A DNA stretch of 64,000 nucleotides from Paraspadella gotoi (taxonomy: Eukaryota; Chaetognatha): assembly GCA_051294375.1 (NCBI GenBank), contig CM119269.1, positions 21,650,038 to 21,714,037 of the forward strand, written 5' to 3'. Of the stretch, positions 1 to 37,534 are shown one piece after another (position 1 is the first letter of the stretch; the number at the start of each line of letters is the position of its first letter). The position numbers were made by a program, and so were the translations under genes. Below the pieces are notes generated by a model. The model ran no database searches. It worked only from the letters and a program-made list of their open reading frames with translations, and was not told the DNA's origin.

Positions 1-230
1 CTCGGCGCAGGACTTCGGTTCGCCGGAAGATCCGGTCAAGATTTTTCGAAAATATCGCTAGTTTTGGTCAACGGGGATGTCAAGAGGCGGTGGAGGCGGC
101 GGCGGAAGCGGTGGCGACGCCGACAGCACGCCGGGGTCAGCTCCGGCAGCGCGAGGCAAACGGAAACAGATTCTCGGCAAGGTTTCGGGACTCAAGACAA
201 ATAGAACCACGATCGATATGCAACCGAAGC
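1..230 (+). pseudogene. Broken copy of the 3' end of the 3849-5040 exon
   Basis: Matches 4811-5040 and ends at the same splice donor, AAGC followed by GTAAGTCG at 231. Small indels near base 50 and in the Gly-rich part put it out of frame, so it would not encode the product as written. It is part of the noisy duplicate described for 1-3577. Confidence 0.75.
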
Positions 231-1961
231 GTAAGTCGCAAAAGATAAAAAGTTGAACGATTTGAGTTCTCTCGCTCTGAACAAATTTATTCACGGCTTT
301 TTATTACACGTGAGTACAGGGTGATAATTTAAAATGAGTCGCCTGAAAAATGATTGTAGTCTATGAATTATAAAAAGTTTTATTTTTTTGCCTTCATGGA
401 AATCATATTTTTAGCGGCAATTTTAAATTTTATCCTTGTTTCATATTTAAAATTATATAAATAATTTATATTAATAATTAAAAAATATTAAAATTAAATT
501 TATATTTTAAACTTTTATATTTTTTACTATTACATTAAAGTCTTGGATGATTAACGGAGCGAGAACATATTGCAGAGATATATCTGTAATTCAATTTTGT
601 GGAATTTTGGGCAACCAATTTTATCGAGTCCGTCATGTAGGGCAGGGCATGCGTTTCACTAGGATTTCTCGTAGTCTGTCTTTTAGACTCTTCGTCTACC
701 AACAACATTCGCAAGTTGCTTTCCGTTTAACGCAGAACTGTCGCGGGCGTTCTGAGTCATTTACTTTTTAAGCTAAATTATAAATATATATATATATCTA
801 GAAGCAAAACTGTTTAATGGCAAAACGCAGACCTAGGTCCAAAAGCTTTCAAACTAACCAGAAAAAAACACAACACTTTTCCAGTTTTGGATCATTTAGT
901 GTGAAAACATCAGAAATTGAGAGTAAGTTTAAACATCAGTGTTGTAAGTATGTGAATAATATCACGTCATTGGCAATATTAATTTCGTCGTGGTCTTTTG
1001 ATTAACTTAGAATCAACTTTGAAAAAATATAAATTTAGGAATTTGATTTCGCTAGAATTTGCTTTTGTTACAAAAAATAATTAAAACTTGTAAAATACAA
1101 ATTCAGGAAGTCGAAAAAAGTCACACTTATTCTGAGAATCAATTTCTTACTTTCAAATGTTTTTTTTTTTTCTTATTCACTCTGTCGCTTTCTTAGAATT
1201 CTTTGGATTGCTCGTCTTATATATTTCCTAGAATGTAGATTGTCGTAATAATATTGATTGCTTGCTTCGATTGGTGCATTGATTAATGGCTCGATCTAGA
1301 TTTATTGCTTGTTGCTTGTTTGTGCTTGGTTTGCTGAATATAAATGATTGTATGATTGTTAAAAAACGTAGAAGAATGAGGTAATTGATTGATTGATTCG
1401 ATTGGAACCCGGTGATTGATCAATTTGGCACGTCTCTGCAACCTCACATTTAACTCACTCACGCTTTATCCTCTTCTTCTCCGCCTTTTTCCCTCTTTTC
1501 TTCCCCTTTTAATCGCCTTTTTGTCTACGCAATACCATAACTTAATGTCTTTTGGTCTACGCAATACCATAACTTAATGTATTTTTGTCTACGCAATACT
1601 CTCACAACCGTAATCGTATTACTACATTTTCTCTCATTTTTATGTTTTCGTGATTATTTTTTTTATTCTATCGTGTGTGTTGTGCGCTTCCGTATTTTTT
1701 TTTTTATTTTCCCATAATTTTATTACTTATCCGTAACAAACGGGGATACAATGCGATTTCCTTGCTTTTTATTTTAAATAAAAATCTCAAATAACAAAAA
1801 AAAACAACTAACTCTCTTCTTTCTCTCTTTTTTTTTTCTTTATAATTTCATTGTCATTCGTAATAAACTTCCGATCTTTTTTTACATGTATTAAATAAAC
1901 GAACAAATCTAATCTTTTCTCTTATATTCTTATGCTTCTTTATGACGACCGACAAATCCAG
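231..1961 (+). other. Intron copy (AT-rich)
   Basis: AT-rich intron matching 5041-6775, from the donor GTAAGTCG to the acceptor AAATCCAG. It contains poly-T runs and a short 'tctacgcaataccataacttaatgt' unit repeated about three times near 1525-1595. I see no gene in it. Confidence 0.6.
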
Positions 1962-2144
1962 AACCAATTTGTACCCAGCCTCTGACCCTTCTTCCATCAA
2001 CGACCCAACCTCTTCCATCTCCAACCAATTTTCTCTTTCGATTCCCGACATCAAAGATCGAAAGAAGGAGGAGGAGGGAGGAGGAGAGAGGAGGAGGAGG
2101 AGGAAGATGAAGAAGAAAGCGATCGCTTCCTTCGAAACCGAAAT

Positions 2145-2175
<31 letters not shown>

Positions 2176-3577
2176 ACGACGACGACGTTCGGTCTCGAAA
2201 AATTAGAATCGGAGTTCAAATTCGGGGAGAAAATGGAGTCCGAGTCTCAGGAGAGCGAAAGATTCGGAAAAAAACGAGTCAAAAGAGAAAACATCGAAAA
2301 ACGAAGGAGAAGAAGAAGCAAGGAGTTCGAAGGACGCCCAGGAGATGAAGAGGGCAGCGGAGCAGCTCTGGTGGAGGGGGGACGCGGGCTGGCGGTCTCG
2401 GCAGTAGCGATGGAACGCGGCTCTGCCGTTGCGAAAGCGGCGTCCCGGCGGGCTCCTGTAACAGCGCTGCCGCGGGGGAAGAAATGAGAAAAGACGGAAG
2501 CGAAATTCAATGATCGAATCTTTTCATAAACGTCGCAGCTTTGATCCTTTTTTCTGTCAGAGGATCCAAGTCGAATCTAAGCGTCGATCCGATCGAGAAT
2601 TTGAGCGCCGATCTAAACGACGGCCACGCCCACCCGGCGCCGAATCCGGCCATGTTGGCTTCCGTGACTTCGATGGAGTCATGGATTTCTTCAACGAATC
2701 TCACGATTTTCTCTTCGACGATCACGTCGTCTTCACGTGAGCGACGAAACTCACCCGAATCGAAAGATAGCGGCGCCGAAATCCGTGATCGATGACGCCG
2801 CTTCGATCCGGGACGTCAACGCCCACTTCGATCTTTGCCGACGCGTCTACTTCCGACTCAAACTCTCTCTCGCGACAAAAACTAACAAAGATAACGACGC
2901 ACGACGACGACGACGACGACGACAGAGATGATGATTTAGATACTTTGTCATCATCGACTGACACGGTTGTCGATGAAGACGAATCAAAATCATAACTTCG
3001 GTGACGCCGACTCCTTTGGAGGCAAATCCCAGACGCCGATAAATCCTATAAACCCAACAAATCCGAGGATTTATCCGGAATCAGTTGCCGGAAAAACCGG
3101 GCTTTTGCCGAAACCGAATTCCGTTTCGGAAGTGAGTGAAGACGTCTTCCGGGGGAACTCCTGCGGCCGGATCCACGGAGCCTCAAAGCCTCAATCCGCG
3201 CTTCGCCCTTCGACGACCTGCTTCGATAGATTCGACCGACTTCTCTCGCGGCGGCGGCAGCAGGCAGCGGCGACACCGCCAAGCACCGCGTCACCTTCGG
3301 CTCCGTCTCTCAAAAGTCTCCTTCCCGCGCTTCGCCGCCGCCGCTGCCGCCGCTGCTGGGCGGCTTCGTCTCCATGCCGAATCTGGCCGTCCGTTCCTTT
3401 CGCGATCTCCCGCGGAATGGATCGTCGAAGCCTCGTTGGTTCCAAGTCGCTCGTCGAAGGGGGAAGACGGCGCAGCCGAAGAGAGGGGATGTGGACAAGA
3501 TGTGTTGGCGGCGTTCGTGATGCGGAGAGCGGCGATCGAGTCGGCGACATGAAGAAGGAGGAAGTAAGGAGGAGGAA
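1962..3577 (+). pseudogene. Broken copy of the large low-complexity exon 6776-9471
   Basis: Matches the first 1.6 kb of 6776-9471, including the poly-Glu tract, the poly-Asp tract and the Pro/Ser-rich part. Numerous one-base indels destroy the frame; for example the poly-GAC tract reads as poly-Arg. It ends at the 25-base gap at 3578. It is best regarded as a low-quality assembly of the same exon. Confidence 0.75.
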
Positions 3578-3602
3578 NNNNNNNNNNNNNNNNNNNNNNN
3601 NN
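3578..3602. other. Assembly gap (25 N)
   Basis: Run of N that marks the joint between the noisy left contig end (1-3577) and the cleaner right contig. Confidence 0.99.
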
Positions 3603-3714
3603 ATAAATGACAAAACGAAATCGAGTTCGATCAGAGAAATAATTTAAGGAAATGATTGAAAGAATGCTGACTTGCTGAGTGTCATATTTTCTGTTCAGCT
3701 ACCTCTCTTTCTTT

Positions 3715-3721
3715 CTTACTT

Positions 3722-3794
<73 letters not shown>
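3715..3794. repeat. (CT)n microsatellite
   Basis: A nearly perfect CT dinucleotide tract of about 75 bases, ending shortly before the first exon of the scaffold gene. It lies in the upstream intron or the contig edge. Confidence 0.95.
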
Positions 3795-3796
<2 letters not shown>

Positions 3797-3848
3797 CCCA
3801 CCTCGCGTTGGTGATAAGCAGCACTCACTCACATCTCTAGTCACGTGA

Positions 3849-29714
<25,866 letters not shown>

Positions 29715-29857
29715 GTGGGTCAATACTTACCTTTTCTGAGGGCGGGAGGGGGATTTAGGGTAAGGTGTGAGGAGAAGAACGATCGTCAATTCGTTCTCAA
29801 TTTCTGTCGAACACAATGAATGTCATACGAGTTCCCTTAAAATATTTCACTGCTTTC

Positions 29858-29880
29858 TCCTCTCTCTCTTTCTTCTCTCT

Positions 29881-29962
<82 letters not shown>
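29858..29962. repeat. (CT)n microsatellite
   Basis: About 95 bases of CT, followed 60 bases later by a complementary (GA)n tract at 30020-30095. The pair could form a long hairpin. Confidence 0.95.
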
Positions 29963-29963
<1 letters not shown>

Positions 29964-30019
29964 GTTTCAAAAATTCAATTAGCTTTCTCACCGAAGGTTA
30001 CCATGCAATTTAGATAATT

Positions 30020-30047
30020 AAAGAGAGAGAAGAGAGAGGAGAGAGAG

Positions 30048-30095
<48 letters not shown>
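30020..30095. repeat. (GA)n microsatellite
   Basis: GA tract complementary to the (CT)n just upstream. Confidence 0.95.
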
Positions 30096-30096
<1 letters not shown>

Positions 30097-30236
30097 TGGA
30101 GGGAGGGCCAATGAAAGGGGGATCGCCATTGCAGCGACAAAAAAGAAGAAGAAAAAAATATCACCTTTCGCTCGTTTTTTTTTAAACCGCGTAATTGTTT
30201 CTAAAAATATTGCGCTTTCAAAAACCTGTAATACTT

Positions 30237-30552
30237 TGGCTCTCTTTTCCGAAAGCGCCCTATTTATGTATCTTAATCTTTAAACTTAGTTTTAATCTTG
30301 ATATTTATCTTCATAAAACTTATAACTCAATCCTTATCCATAATCCCTAATCTTTAACCATAATCCCTAATCCTTAACCATAATCCTTAACCATAATCCC
30401 TAATTCCAACCATAAACCTTAATTTTGAAACCTAAAACCCTGAACGCTAATCTTTAACCTTTAATCTTTAACCGAATTCATATAAACTTAAAATCTGATT
30501 TTTTTTCCCAATTCAAGATGAAATCGGGCGTTTTGGGAAAATAAGGCCAATA
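30237..30552 (+). mobile_element. M1 short inverted-terminus element
   Basis: About 315 bases. The left end GGCTCTCTTTTCCGAAAGCG and the right end GGGCGTTTTGGGAAAATAAG-GCC are imperfect inverted repeats of about 23 bases. The interior is a string of 'ccataatccctaatccttaa' units resembling degenerate telomere repeats. No ORF. Confidence 0.55.
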
Positions 30553-30659
30553 CTTTTTTTCTTCAAACTACCGTCACAACTCCGTCCATTTTTTAAAAAA
30601 ATGTTTTTCTCCCCTTTTCCCTTTTTCTTCCTTTTTTTTCCTTTTATTTTCCTTTTTTG

Positions 30660-31500
30660 TAATGTCAATATCGTTGACCTTTGCTCTCCTTCGTCTTGAC
30701 GTGATCTCTATCACCTGAACATTCTCCGTCTCCAACTCTTTATTCCCGACTCGAACTTGTCACGCTCTGTCGCCGCGGTTGTCACGTTATGTCACGCTGT
30801 CCGTGGCACGACTCTTCGACGTTTGTCTTGACCGTCACCGATCTTTCTTCTTCTCACGTGATGTGAAATTGTGACTCCGTCTTTTCTTTTTTTTTTCTCT
30901 CACTGTTATTGTCGTTGTTGTTGTTGTCTTCGTCGTCATTGTTTTTATTGTTTATGGTTTATTATTTGTTTTTATTATTGATGTTTTGTTTGTTTATTGT
31001 TGTTGTTGTTGTCGTCGTTGTTGTTGATCATTTCCCGCGCCTTCTCCACGCGTTGACGTTTCACTTTTGTCATGCCACCCGTTTTCCATGTCTTCGTGCC
31101 CTTTATCTCTTCCCTGTCTTTTCCCCCCCACCTTTTCTGGGTTGTTGTTGTGAAATTTCCTGTCCCACCTTCAATGCCGTCGCCATGTTATCGCCATGTC
31201 GTCGCCATGTCTGTTTCTCCCGTTGTCCGAAACTCCAGTTGGTTGGTTCCAAGGCGGGTCAAGGCGTCCGGCGCTTCCGCCCGCCCTAGAATCGTCTCCT
31301 TTGCCGGATTTTCGGGAAATGCCGGAAAGAGCGACTTTTTCTGACGCGCTATACTGCGATATGCTGCGATTCGCGAATGAGATACTGCGATGCGGTGAGA
31401 TGAGAAGTAGGGGCATCGCGAATAAATGCTGTAAACTGTGTTGGCGTGATCGTGCCGTGGCCAGTGGCACTCTGGATTGGTGAACATGTGCTGCTGGAAT
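30660..31500. other. CpG-richer block, no recognisable gene
   Basis: Contains GTT/GTC-rich stretches and, from 31040, a GC-richer part with frequent CG. Several frames are open for up to about 125 codons on both strands but none gives recognisable protein. It could be a promoter or 5' UTR, or repeat sequence. Confidence 0.3.
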
Positions 31501-31979
31501 CTTTAGCTGCTACCGTGAATGTATAAAGGGTTTTAAATGACAGACTAGATAAAAAAAACTGTTTAACAATTATGCCTTAGAACGTATCAAGATATCCGGA
31601 TTACTTAAATATTCTGGGATGCTACAATAAAGCGCGATGCATTAGAAAGCGAATTTCGAAAAGTCGAATCGGCATGCGAGCATGGCATGGTAATATCTTG
31701 GCAAAAAAGTCACGGTGAAAGTGACGCAATTCAATCCCTATTGCTACCTATTCAAGTTATTGTAAAACGCATAAGCAATAATTATCAACTTTTTAAAAAA
31801 CTAAACCACGTGAGTAATTATTAGTCGAACTTTTACTATTTCCTATTTACTTATCTTTTTATTTCTGAATTAGATATTTTTTTCCTCAATCAAAAACTTT
31901 TTAAATCATTCAGTTAGTTTCAAGACTTAGCTTATTAACATTTGGTTATGATGCTAATTTATTATGGCGGTTGTTTTTT

Positions 31980-32400
31980 TTTTTTTTTTTTTTTTGCGAT
32001 CCACACCAAATCTCATTTCAAAATTTGTTGCCAAAAATTAGTCTTTATTTTCAACATAGAGATGATCTTTGTAATACATGATTATGTATTAATATTGCCA
32101 TAAACTTTTTGATTTTATATAGCACGCTGAGTACACGGATTTCAGAATGGAGAACAAAATCATCATTGAAACTGTAGCTCTAATAGTTATTAATTTTTTA
32201 TTAAATTTGTTTAATTCTCTTATCTTTTTTTTAATTAAATTACTGGTGATTTTTTTTGCTGAATAATTTTATTAGTAAATGTAACAAAGATAAAAAATTC
32301 TCATCAAAATGTATTTATGTCGGTAAGATATTCCTAGCTAAATCTTACAATACCCCAGACTAAAATCCGCGTAGATCGTCAATGCCTAAAATTGAAAAAA
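31980..32400. other. AT-rich spacer
   Basis: AT-rich with a long poly-T run (31974-31995). No feature is supported. Confidence 0.5.
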
Positions 32401-32416
32401 AAACAAAAACAATATC

Positions 32417-32932
32417 ATGAATCATTTTGTTTTATTACTTATTATGTTTTCTTTTAAAAAAACATTCATTTCTTTCAATACAAAGCTTAGTTTTTGTTTT
32501 AATACCTTTATTGTAATACTTTCCCCCGCACGTACTATTAGACGAAATGTTGCAATCGATTCTAGGGTAATAGGTTTTATGCAAATCATTTGTTCGTTGC
32601 TAATAAATCATTTTTTTGAATTATTTTTACATGAACATTCGTTTCCTCACGACAACATGACTTCTTCCGCCTCAACTGGGTCTAACTACATCAACCCCGT
32701 CCAACCCCATCAGACTCGCCACAGTCCAGCAGCAAAAGTGAATCTCATTCACAATTGTTTTGTTTCACGCGAAGCAAGAAAATCACTTGTGAACTTTTTA
32801 CGATTAGACTTCATGACAAAAAAAAAATTCGGCTCATATTTCACGTATCATATTGTACGCTGCATTGTTGAATATATTTTAATCTACGTTCAAATTCATA
32901 TAGAAAATAATAAAGAAAATTGTCTATTATAG
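32417..32932 (+). other. Open frame of 171 codons, unrecognised
   Basis: A continuous frame in AT-rich DNA. The middle (32640-32750) is GC-richer and encodes MTSSASTGSNYINPVQPHQT and RHSPAAK. The rest is Phe/Ile/Leu-rich and looks like translated AT-rich spacer. The middle could be a small exon, but no convincing splice sites were found. Confidence 0.15.
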
Positions 32933-33404
32933 TTTGAAGGTTATTGATGGCAAAGGTTATGTAGTTCTTTGTTTAATAATAATTTAAATAGTTTGAAGTT
33001 ATTCCCAAAATTTGATGGCGAAAAAACAATTAGTGTCAGAATAAGTAGTTAAGTACTCAAATAAATTTTTTTTGTTGCTAGTATAACAAAAAACAATTAA
33101 AATTAACAAATATTTTTTTTTAAATAAATTTAATTAAAAAAAATTACACGAGGGAAAAAAAGTGTTAGCGATTTAAGGGTAACAAAGTCAATGAATCAGT
33201 GAAAATCAGTGAAAAGTCAGTGAAAGAATCTTTAGTGAAATCTTGCAGTGACTTGCTTTGAATTTATCTTGTACTATAAGTAGATGGAGGCTTTCGGCTT
33301 AATTAACCATAGCCAAGTCAGTTATTGAATGAATATAAAATTTTTAAGTTTGTTGTACCAATTTAACACAAATTTCGGGCATTCAAGCCGAATTCATTGA
33401 TTAT

Positions 33405-33670
33405 GATAATGGGTTTGAGTCAGTGTAATGGTGTGTTAGCATGTATAATTAACTCCGACTTTCCACTCAATTGCTTGATTCACATCTTGCCTCAATCGTG
33501 TGTCCCGAGTTCAATCCCAGAGAATCCTGATTTTATCATAAATGTAACCAGCCGCGACATGGGGCGGACACTGAAAAACCTCTGCCCTCTTCGCCCCGGG
33601 TTTTCACTGGCGATGTCTCGCCAAAAGGAAATCAATCGAGAAAAATAACAACAACAACAATAACAACAAC
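33405..33670 (+). repeat. SINE-like element with AAC-rich tail
   Basis: 'cccgagttcaatcccag' fits a pol III B box. Downstream are 'ggggcggacactgaaaaacc' and a mirror-like 'gggttttcactggcgatgtc', and the segment ends in (aacaac)n at 33645-33670. Head, body and simple tail fit the anatomy of a tRNA-derived SINE. No target-site duplication was established. Confidence 0.4.
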
Positions 33671-34040
33671 CGATCGAGTCACGATTTCCATGAGATTTGA
33701 TTTTCTGGTCGAAGGCTGATTTAATGGGACGCTGCCGCTGCCGCTGCCCTCCCCGACGCCGCCGCAGCCGAGCTGGAGGGTGTTGAGGAAAGTCAAGCAG
33801 CGGAATCCGTTTTTGATTTTATTCATGAATCGATTGTTTTTTAGCCCAAGAAAGAATAAAAAAACTGATATCTGGAGGAAAGGAAAAAAATGAGAAGGAA
33901 AAAAAAGGAAAGGGAAAGTTAAAGAGAGAAAGATAAAGGGAAAAAGAGGGAAAAAATAGAAGATAATATCCCATTTTTAAGGGGACAGAAGATAAGAAAA
34001 AAAAAAAGAAAGAAGGAACCAATAATTCTGAAGGATGAAC

Positions 34041-34084
34041 TAGTCTCTTTGGAGGCGTGGGTTCGAATCCCACCGCTGTCACCA
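34041..34084 (+). pseudogene. tRNA-Leu 3' half with encoded CCA
   Basis: 'tctctttggaggcgtgggtt' then 'cgaatcccaccgctgtcacca'. This reads as the variable arm, T arm (GTGGG-TTCGAAT-CCCAC) and acceptor stem of a leucine tRNA, ending in CCA. The 5' half (D arm, anticodon) is not recognisable upstream. Eukaryotic tRNA genes do not encode CCA, so this may be a retroposed piece of a mature tRNA or a SINE part. The reverse strand gives a spurious 'VGFEPTPPKRL' peptide. Confidence 0.55.
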
Positions 34085-34530
34085 CAAATAAGTAAGTAGA
34101 CAGGGATTTCGAGACGAAATCTAAGTGAATTTTATACCTTCAGAAAATTGATCATAATAGAAGACGGTGTCAATTCTTGGGGCAGAGTGAATCAATACAG
34201 GTTTGAGTTCCAATTCCTACAGATACATCGGATCGCAGGTCATGGTAAAAATCACCGGCGGATGGAAGCCCATCCGATCATTGGCCAGTTCCATTTGTCT
34301 CTTGACCAATGAGAATGTTCCATTCTTCTTCCGGCGGATTTCACCCGAGTCGTTGATCCGATTTAGATTATGGAGTCTTGATTCCTCTGCGATTAGATTG
34401 TCATCACAAATGGTCGGTCGGTCGATGTGAGAAATCACGTGAGAACCACGAAAAGGATCATATTTAGATAATTTTATGATACTTATAAATTACATGTCGT
34501 CAAATATTCTGGGAAATAATAAAATAAACA

Positions 34531-34745
34531 GTTATGGCGGACTAAAATCCACCAACCGTCCATCAGCGGACATTGGTGCCGGAGGCAAGTCATTCGCCTC
34601 CCAACCCAAAGGTCCGGGGTTCTAACCCGTTGGTCGCCTCGCAGTTACGAGGGACGTAGCGCTTAACCCGCCAGTAACACGGTGTTACAGCTTGATCCAA
34701 AGCTCAGGGACTGATTATATTGAACGGTTCTGTCACTAATACATA
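34531..34745 (+). repeat. tRNA-like short repeat S1 copy
   Basis: Starts 'tggcggactaaaatccacca', then 'ggtgccggaggcaagtcatt', 'cgcctcccaacccaaaggtc' and 'cggggttctaacccg' (B-box-like), then 'taacacggtgttacagc' and 'gctcagggactg'. Other copies: 35367-35575, 35602-35742 (inverted), 40088-40290, 43172-43385, 45509-45722, 46360-46470 and 50556-50755. It is probably a pol III-type SINE. Confidence 0.6.
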
Positions 34746-35366
34746 ACCATAATTACTGTCTCTTCACAGTGTTATTAATTTATTTTTTAAAGGATGGAGG
34801 CCCTAACCTATCTAGGCCTGTTGAAAGTCAAGGGCAAGATAGCTTATTTTTTGAACGAATGGCTAATTTTTGTAGTATTAGTTGTACCAATTTCAACCTC
34901 GGTCTTTGAGCTACCAAAAGATAAAAATTCTACGACAGTAAGTAATTATTAAATAGCTGGATAGCTTGATTTTGCACTGCTCTATTAAAATCGAGTTAAC
35001 ACTTGCTGTGTAGCTAAATTAACAGATATTTTGCCAATTATGATTATGAAAGATAGAGATATAAAAATACGTAGAAAAAAGGGGAAAAAATTTAACGGCA
35101 CCATTTCCCTAAACTTGTACCAAAAGTTTAATAACCAAACCTCGCCCTCATTCTTAACCTTTACGTAATCCTCACCCCTACTATCATTCCTAATCCTAAT
35201 CTTTAACCAAATCTCAAAGTAATTACCTAACCGAATCCTTATCCCTAATCCTTATCCCTAATCCTTATCCCTAATCCTTAAAAAGCTAATGAAAAAACAG
35301 TAATTATTGTTATATGAAATTGGTACAACCAATATAAAAATTATCCATTCATTTAATAAATAAGCT

Positions 35367-35742
35367 ATTATGGTGGACTAAAATCCACCAACCGTTCATC
35401 AGCGGCCATTGGTGCCGGAGGCAAGTCATTCGCCTCCCAACCCAAAGGTCCGGGGTTCTAGCCCGGTGGTCGTCTGGCAGTTAAGAGGGACGGGGCGCTT
35501 AACCCGCCTGTAACATGGTGTTACAGCCTGATCCGAAGCTCAGGGACTACTTACAATGAACGGTTCTGTCATTACCACTTATCAATAATTANNNNNNNNN
35601 NCAGAATCGTTCAATATGAACAGTCCCTGAGCGACCACTGGGCTAGAACCCCGGACCTTTGGGTTGAGGAGGCGAATGACTTGCCTCCGGCACCAATGGC
35701 CGCTGATGAACGGTTAGTGGATTTTAGTCCACCATACTAACT
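35367..35742. repeat. Two S1 copies in inverted orientation around a gap
   Basis: A forward copy (35367-35575) and an inverted copy (35602-35742) are separated by a ten-N gap at 35592-35601. The inverted pair could form a hairpin that broke the assembly. Confidence 0.75.
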
Positions 35743-37267
35743 TAATTCTGTAATTAAACTAAAATAAGTCACTTTTAAAAATTATGGCCAATTTATCCTA
35801 TAAAATGCATAGTGAATAAAAGGCAAATAGAATTAATTATAGAATAATTCTTAACCTTAACCTTTAATCTAATCTTTAACTAAAATTAAATTAATTCCGA
35901 ATTTGAGATAAAATGAGGTGTTTAGGTAAAATAAGGCCAAATCGCGTGGGTCTGTGAGGCTATCGGTCTGACCTGACCGTTAAACTGTTTTGAGAGTTAA
36001 AGCTATCATACAAGTAAACCTTTTTGGAGAAGCAATTATTTTCGAATCCAGTCGACATTCCAGTTTTAACGACAAAAACAAAAATTTTAGTTTTTATGTT
36101 TTTATGTCACATTTTTTATTAGATTGTGTCACTTCTAGTATTTCCTTTGCTTCTGATTAGTAACTGAGTCAAAGAATTGGGACCCCTAGGGGTCAGACTT
36201 TCTCCAAAGGTCGCCCCACTTTGTCTACCTGCTCCTAAAGATTAGAAGAAAAGACTGGAGAAGAAACTAAACTCCATAGTTTACCTGCTGTACAGTGTAA
36301 AATTTACATTATTTTATTATTTCATTACTTTATGACAGATTTAAAATATAATTTTGGGCTAAAAGGGAAAAAATGGAAAAAAAATAACTTGAAAACTCCA
36401 TAGCCTAGCTCTAGTACATATTCAAAATTATTTTATTTTCAAATGACAGCCAAATAGATTCTTGTTTCAATTTAATTGCTCATTCGAAGTTATCAATAAA
36501 TCATGTTATGCTAAAGAAAGAAAAGTTAAAACTATTGAACCAGACCAGAGGTGGACGAACCGTCATAAATATCTCTGACTCTGAGAATTAAAATTTCGTT
36601 GATTTTCGAGGCAACTTTGCGTCGTCAAATCGTCAATTAGTGTCTAGCCTCTCAGCTCCTTTGCGAAATTATTTTGGGTATTTTTTTTTTTAAATATTTT
36701 TTTAAACTTTTTTAAAATTATTTTTGATTGCCTGCTAGCCTCCCTAGGGTTTCTTAGTCCCGAATTGGGACCCTGGAAGGTCTTCCCCACCACGACCTTC
36801 AATTGACAATTTTCATGATTCAAGGTAGTTAACCCCCCCCCCCAAAAAAAGGTGTTAAGAGATGCGTATCATGATTTGAAAACCGGTTTTCGCTTAGAAA
36901 GAGAAATTGTCTCCTTCCTTTTTCGAATTAAAAAATCCGACATGAAAACGAAACCCTTTTAAATTTTAAAATATAAGTCAAATTGTATTTATTTATAATA
37001 ATTAAAATATAATAAAATATAATTAAAACATTATTATGGTACGAAATTACACATACATTTTAGTAAGCCTTCTTAACTGATATTGTAACGAAAGATTATG
37101 TAAAACTACGGAGAAAGACTAAATGTTTAAAAGTAACGGGAGTAAGAAATTTCAATCACGTTATTTCGAATTTAACTATCCATCTTTGAATTCGTGATAG
37201 TAGAGATATTAATTTAATTGACAAATACATAATTATACCGTTTCAGGTTTTATGACTTAACTAAACA

Positions 37268-37534
37268 ATGGACTCCAAAATCGTCCTCATTATTTTGGGA
37301 ATCAGCATCGCGATCAACATCGGATTGATCGTCGCCGTCATCGTCGTCGCAGTCGATCGTCCAGATGGCGACAACGATTCTGGCACCAAGAATGCCATCT
37401 GCAATGTGGCGCCTAATCCAAGCATAAAGCTGGACAATCAAACGCGCGAGGATAATCCGATCAAAGGCAAAGTCGAGATCACTGAAGAGTCGGACCATCG
37501 GCTCAAAGTCGCCGTCAATTTAATGGGTTTCAAG
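37268..37534 (+). CDS. SOD exon 1 (anchor and first strands)
   Basis: 89 codons from ATG to the donor TTCAAG|GTGAAG. It encodes the hydrophobic anchor, an acidic DGDNDSG linker, and the first beta strands ending KVAVNLMGFK. Confidence 0.92.

Larger units (their letters stand above)
1..3577. repeat. Noisy duplicate of 4811-8385 (unmerged contig end)
   Basis: This stretch aligns along its full length, in the same order, with 4811-8385 at an offset of about 4810 bases, and it stops at the N-gap at 3578. Differences are mostly single-base insertions and deletions that break the reading frame many times, whereas the second copy is open. The pattern fits the uncorrected end of one contig that overlaps the start of the next and was scaffolded instead of merged. 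A genuine recent duplication is the alternative. Coding exons inside it should not be counted as a second gene. Confidence 0.8.

Noticed and set aside
33819-34085. Minus-strand peptide starting VTAVGFEPTPPKRL
   Set aside because: This common spurious peptide is the antisense of a tRNA-Leu T arm and variable region; the rest is A-rich spacer.
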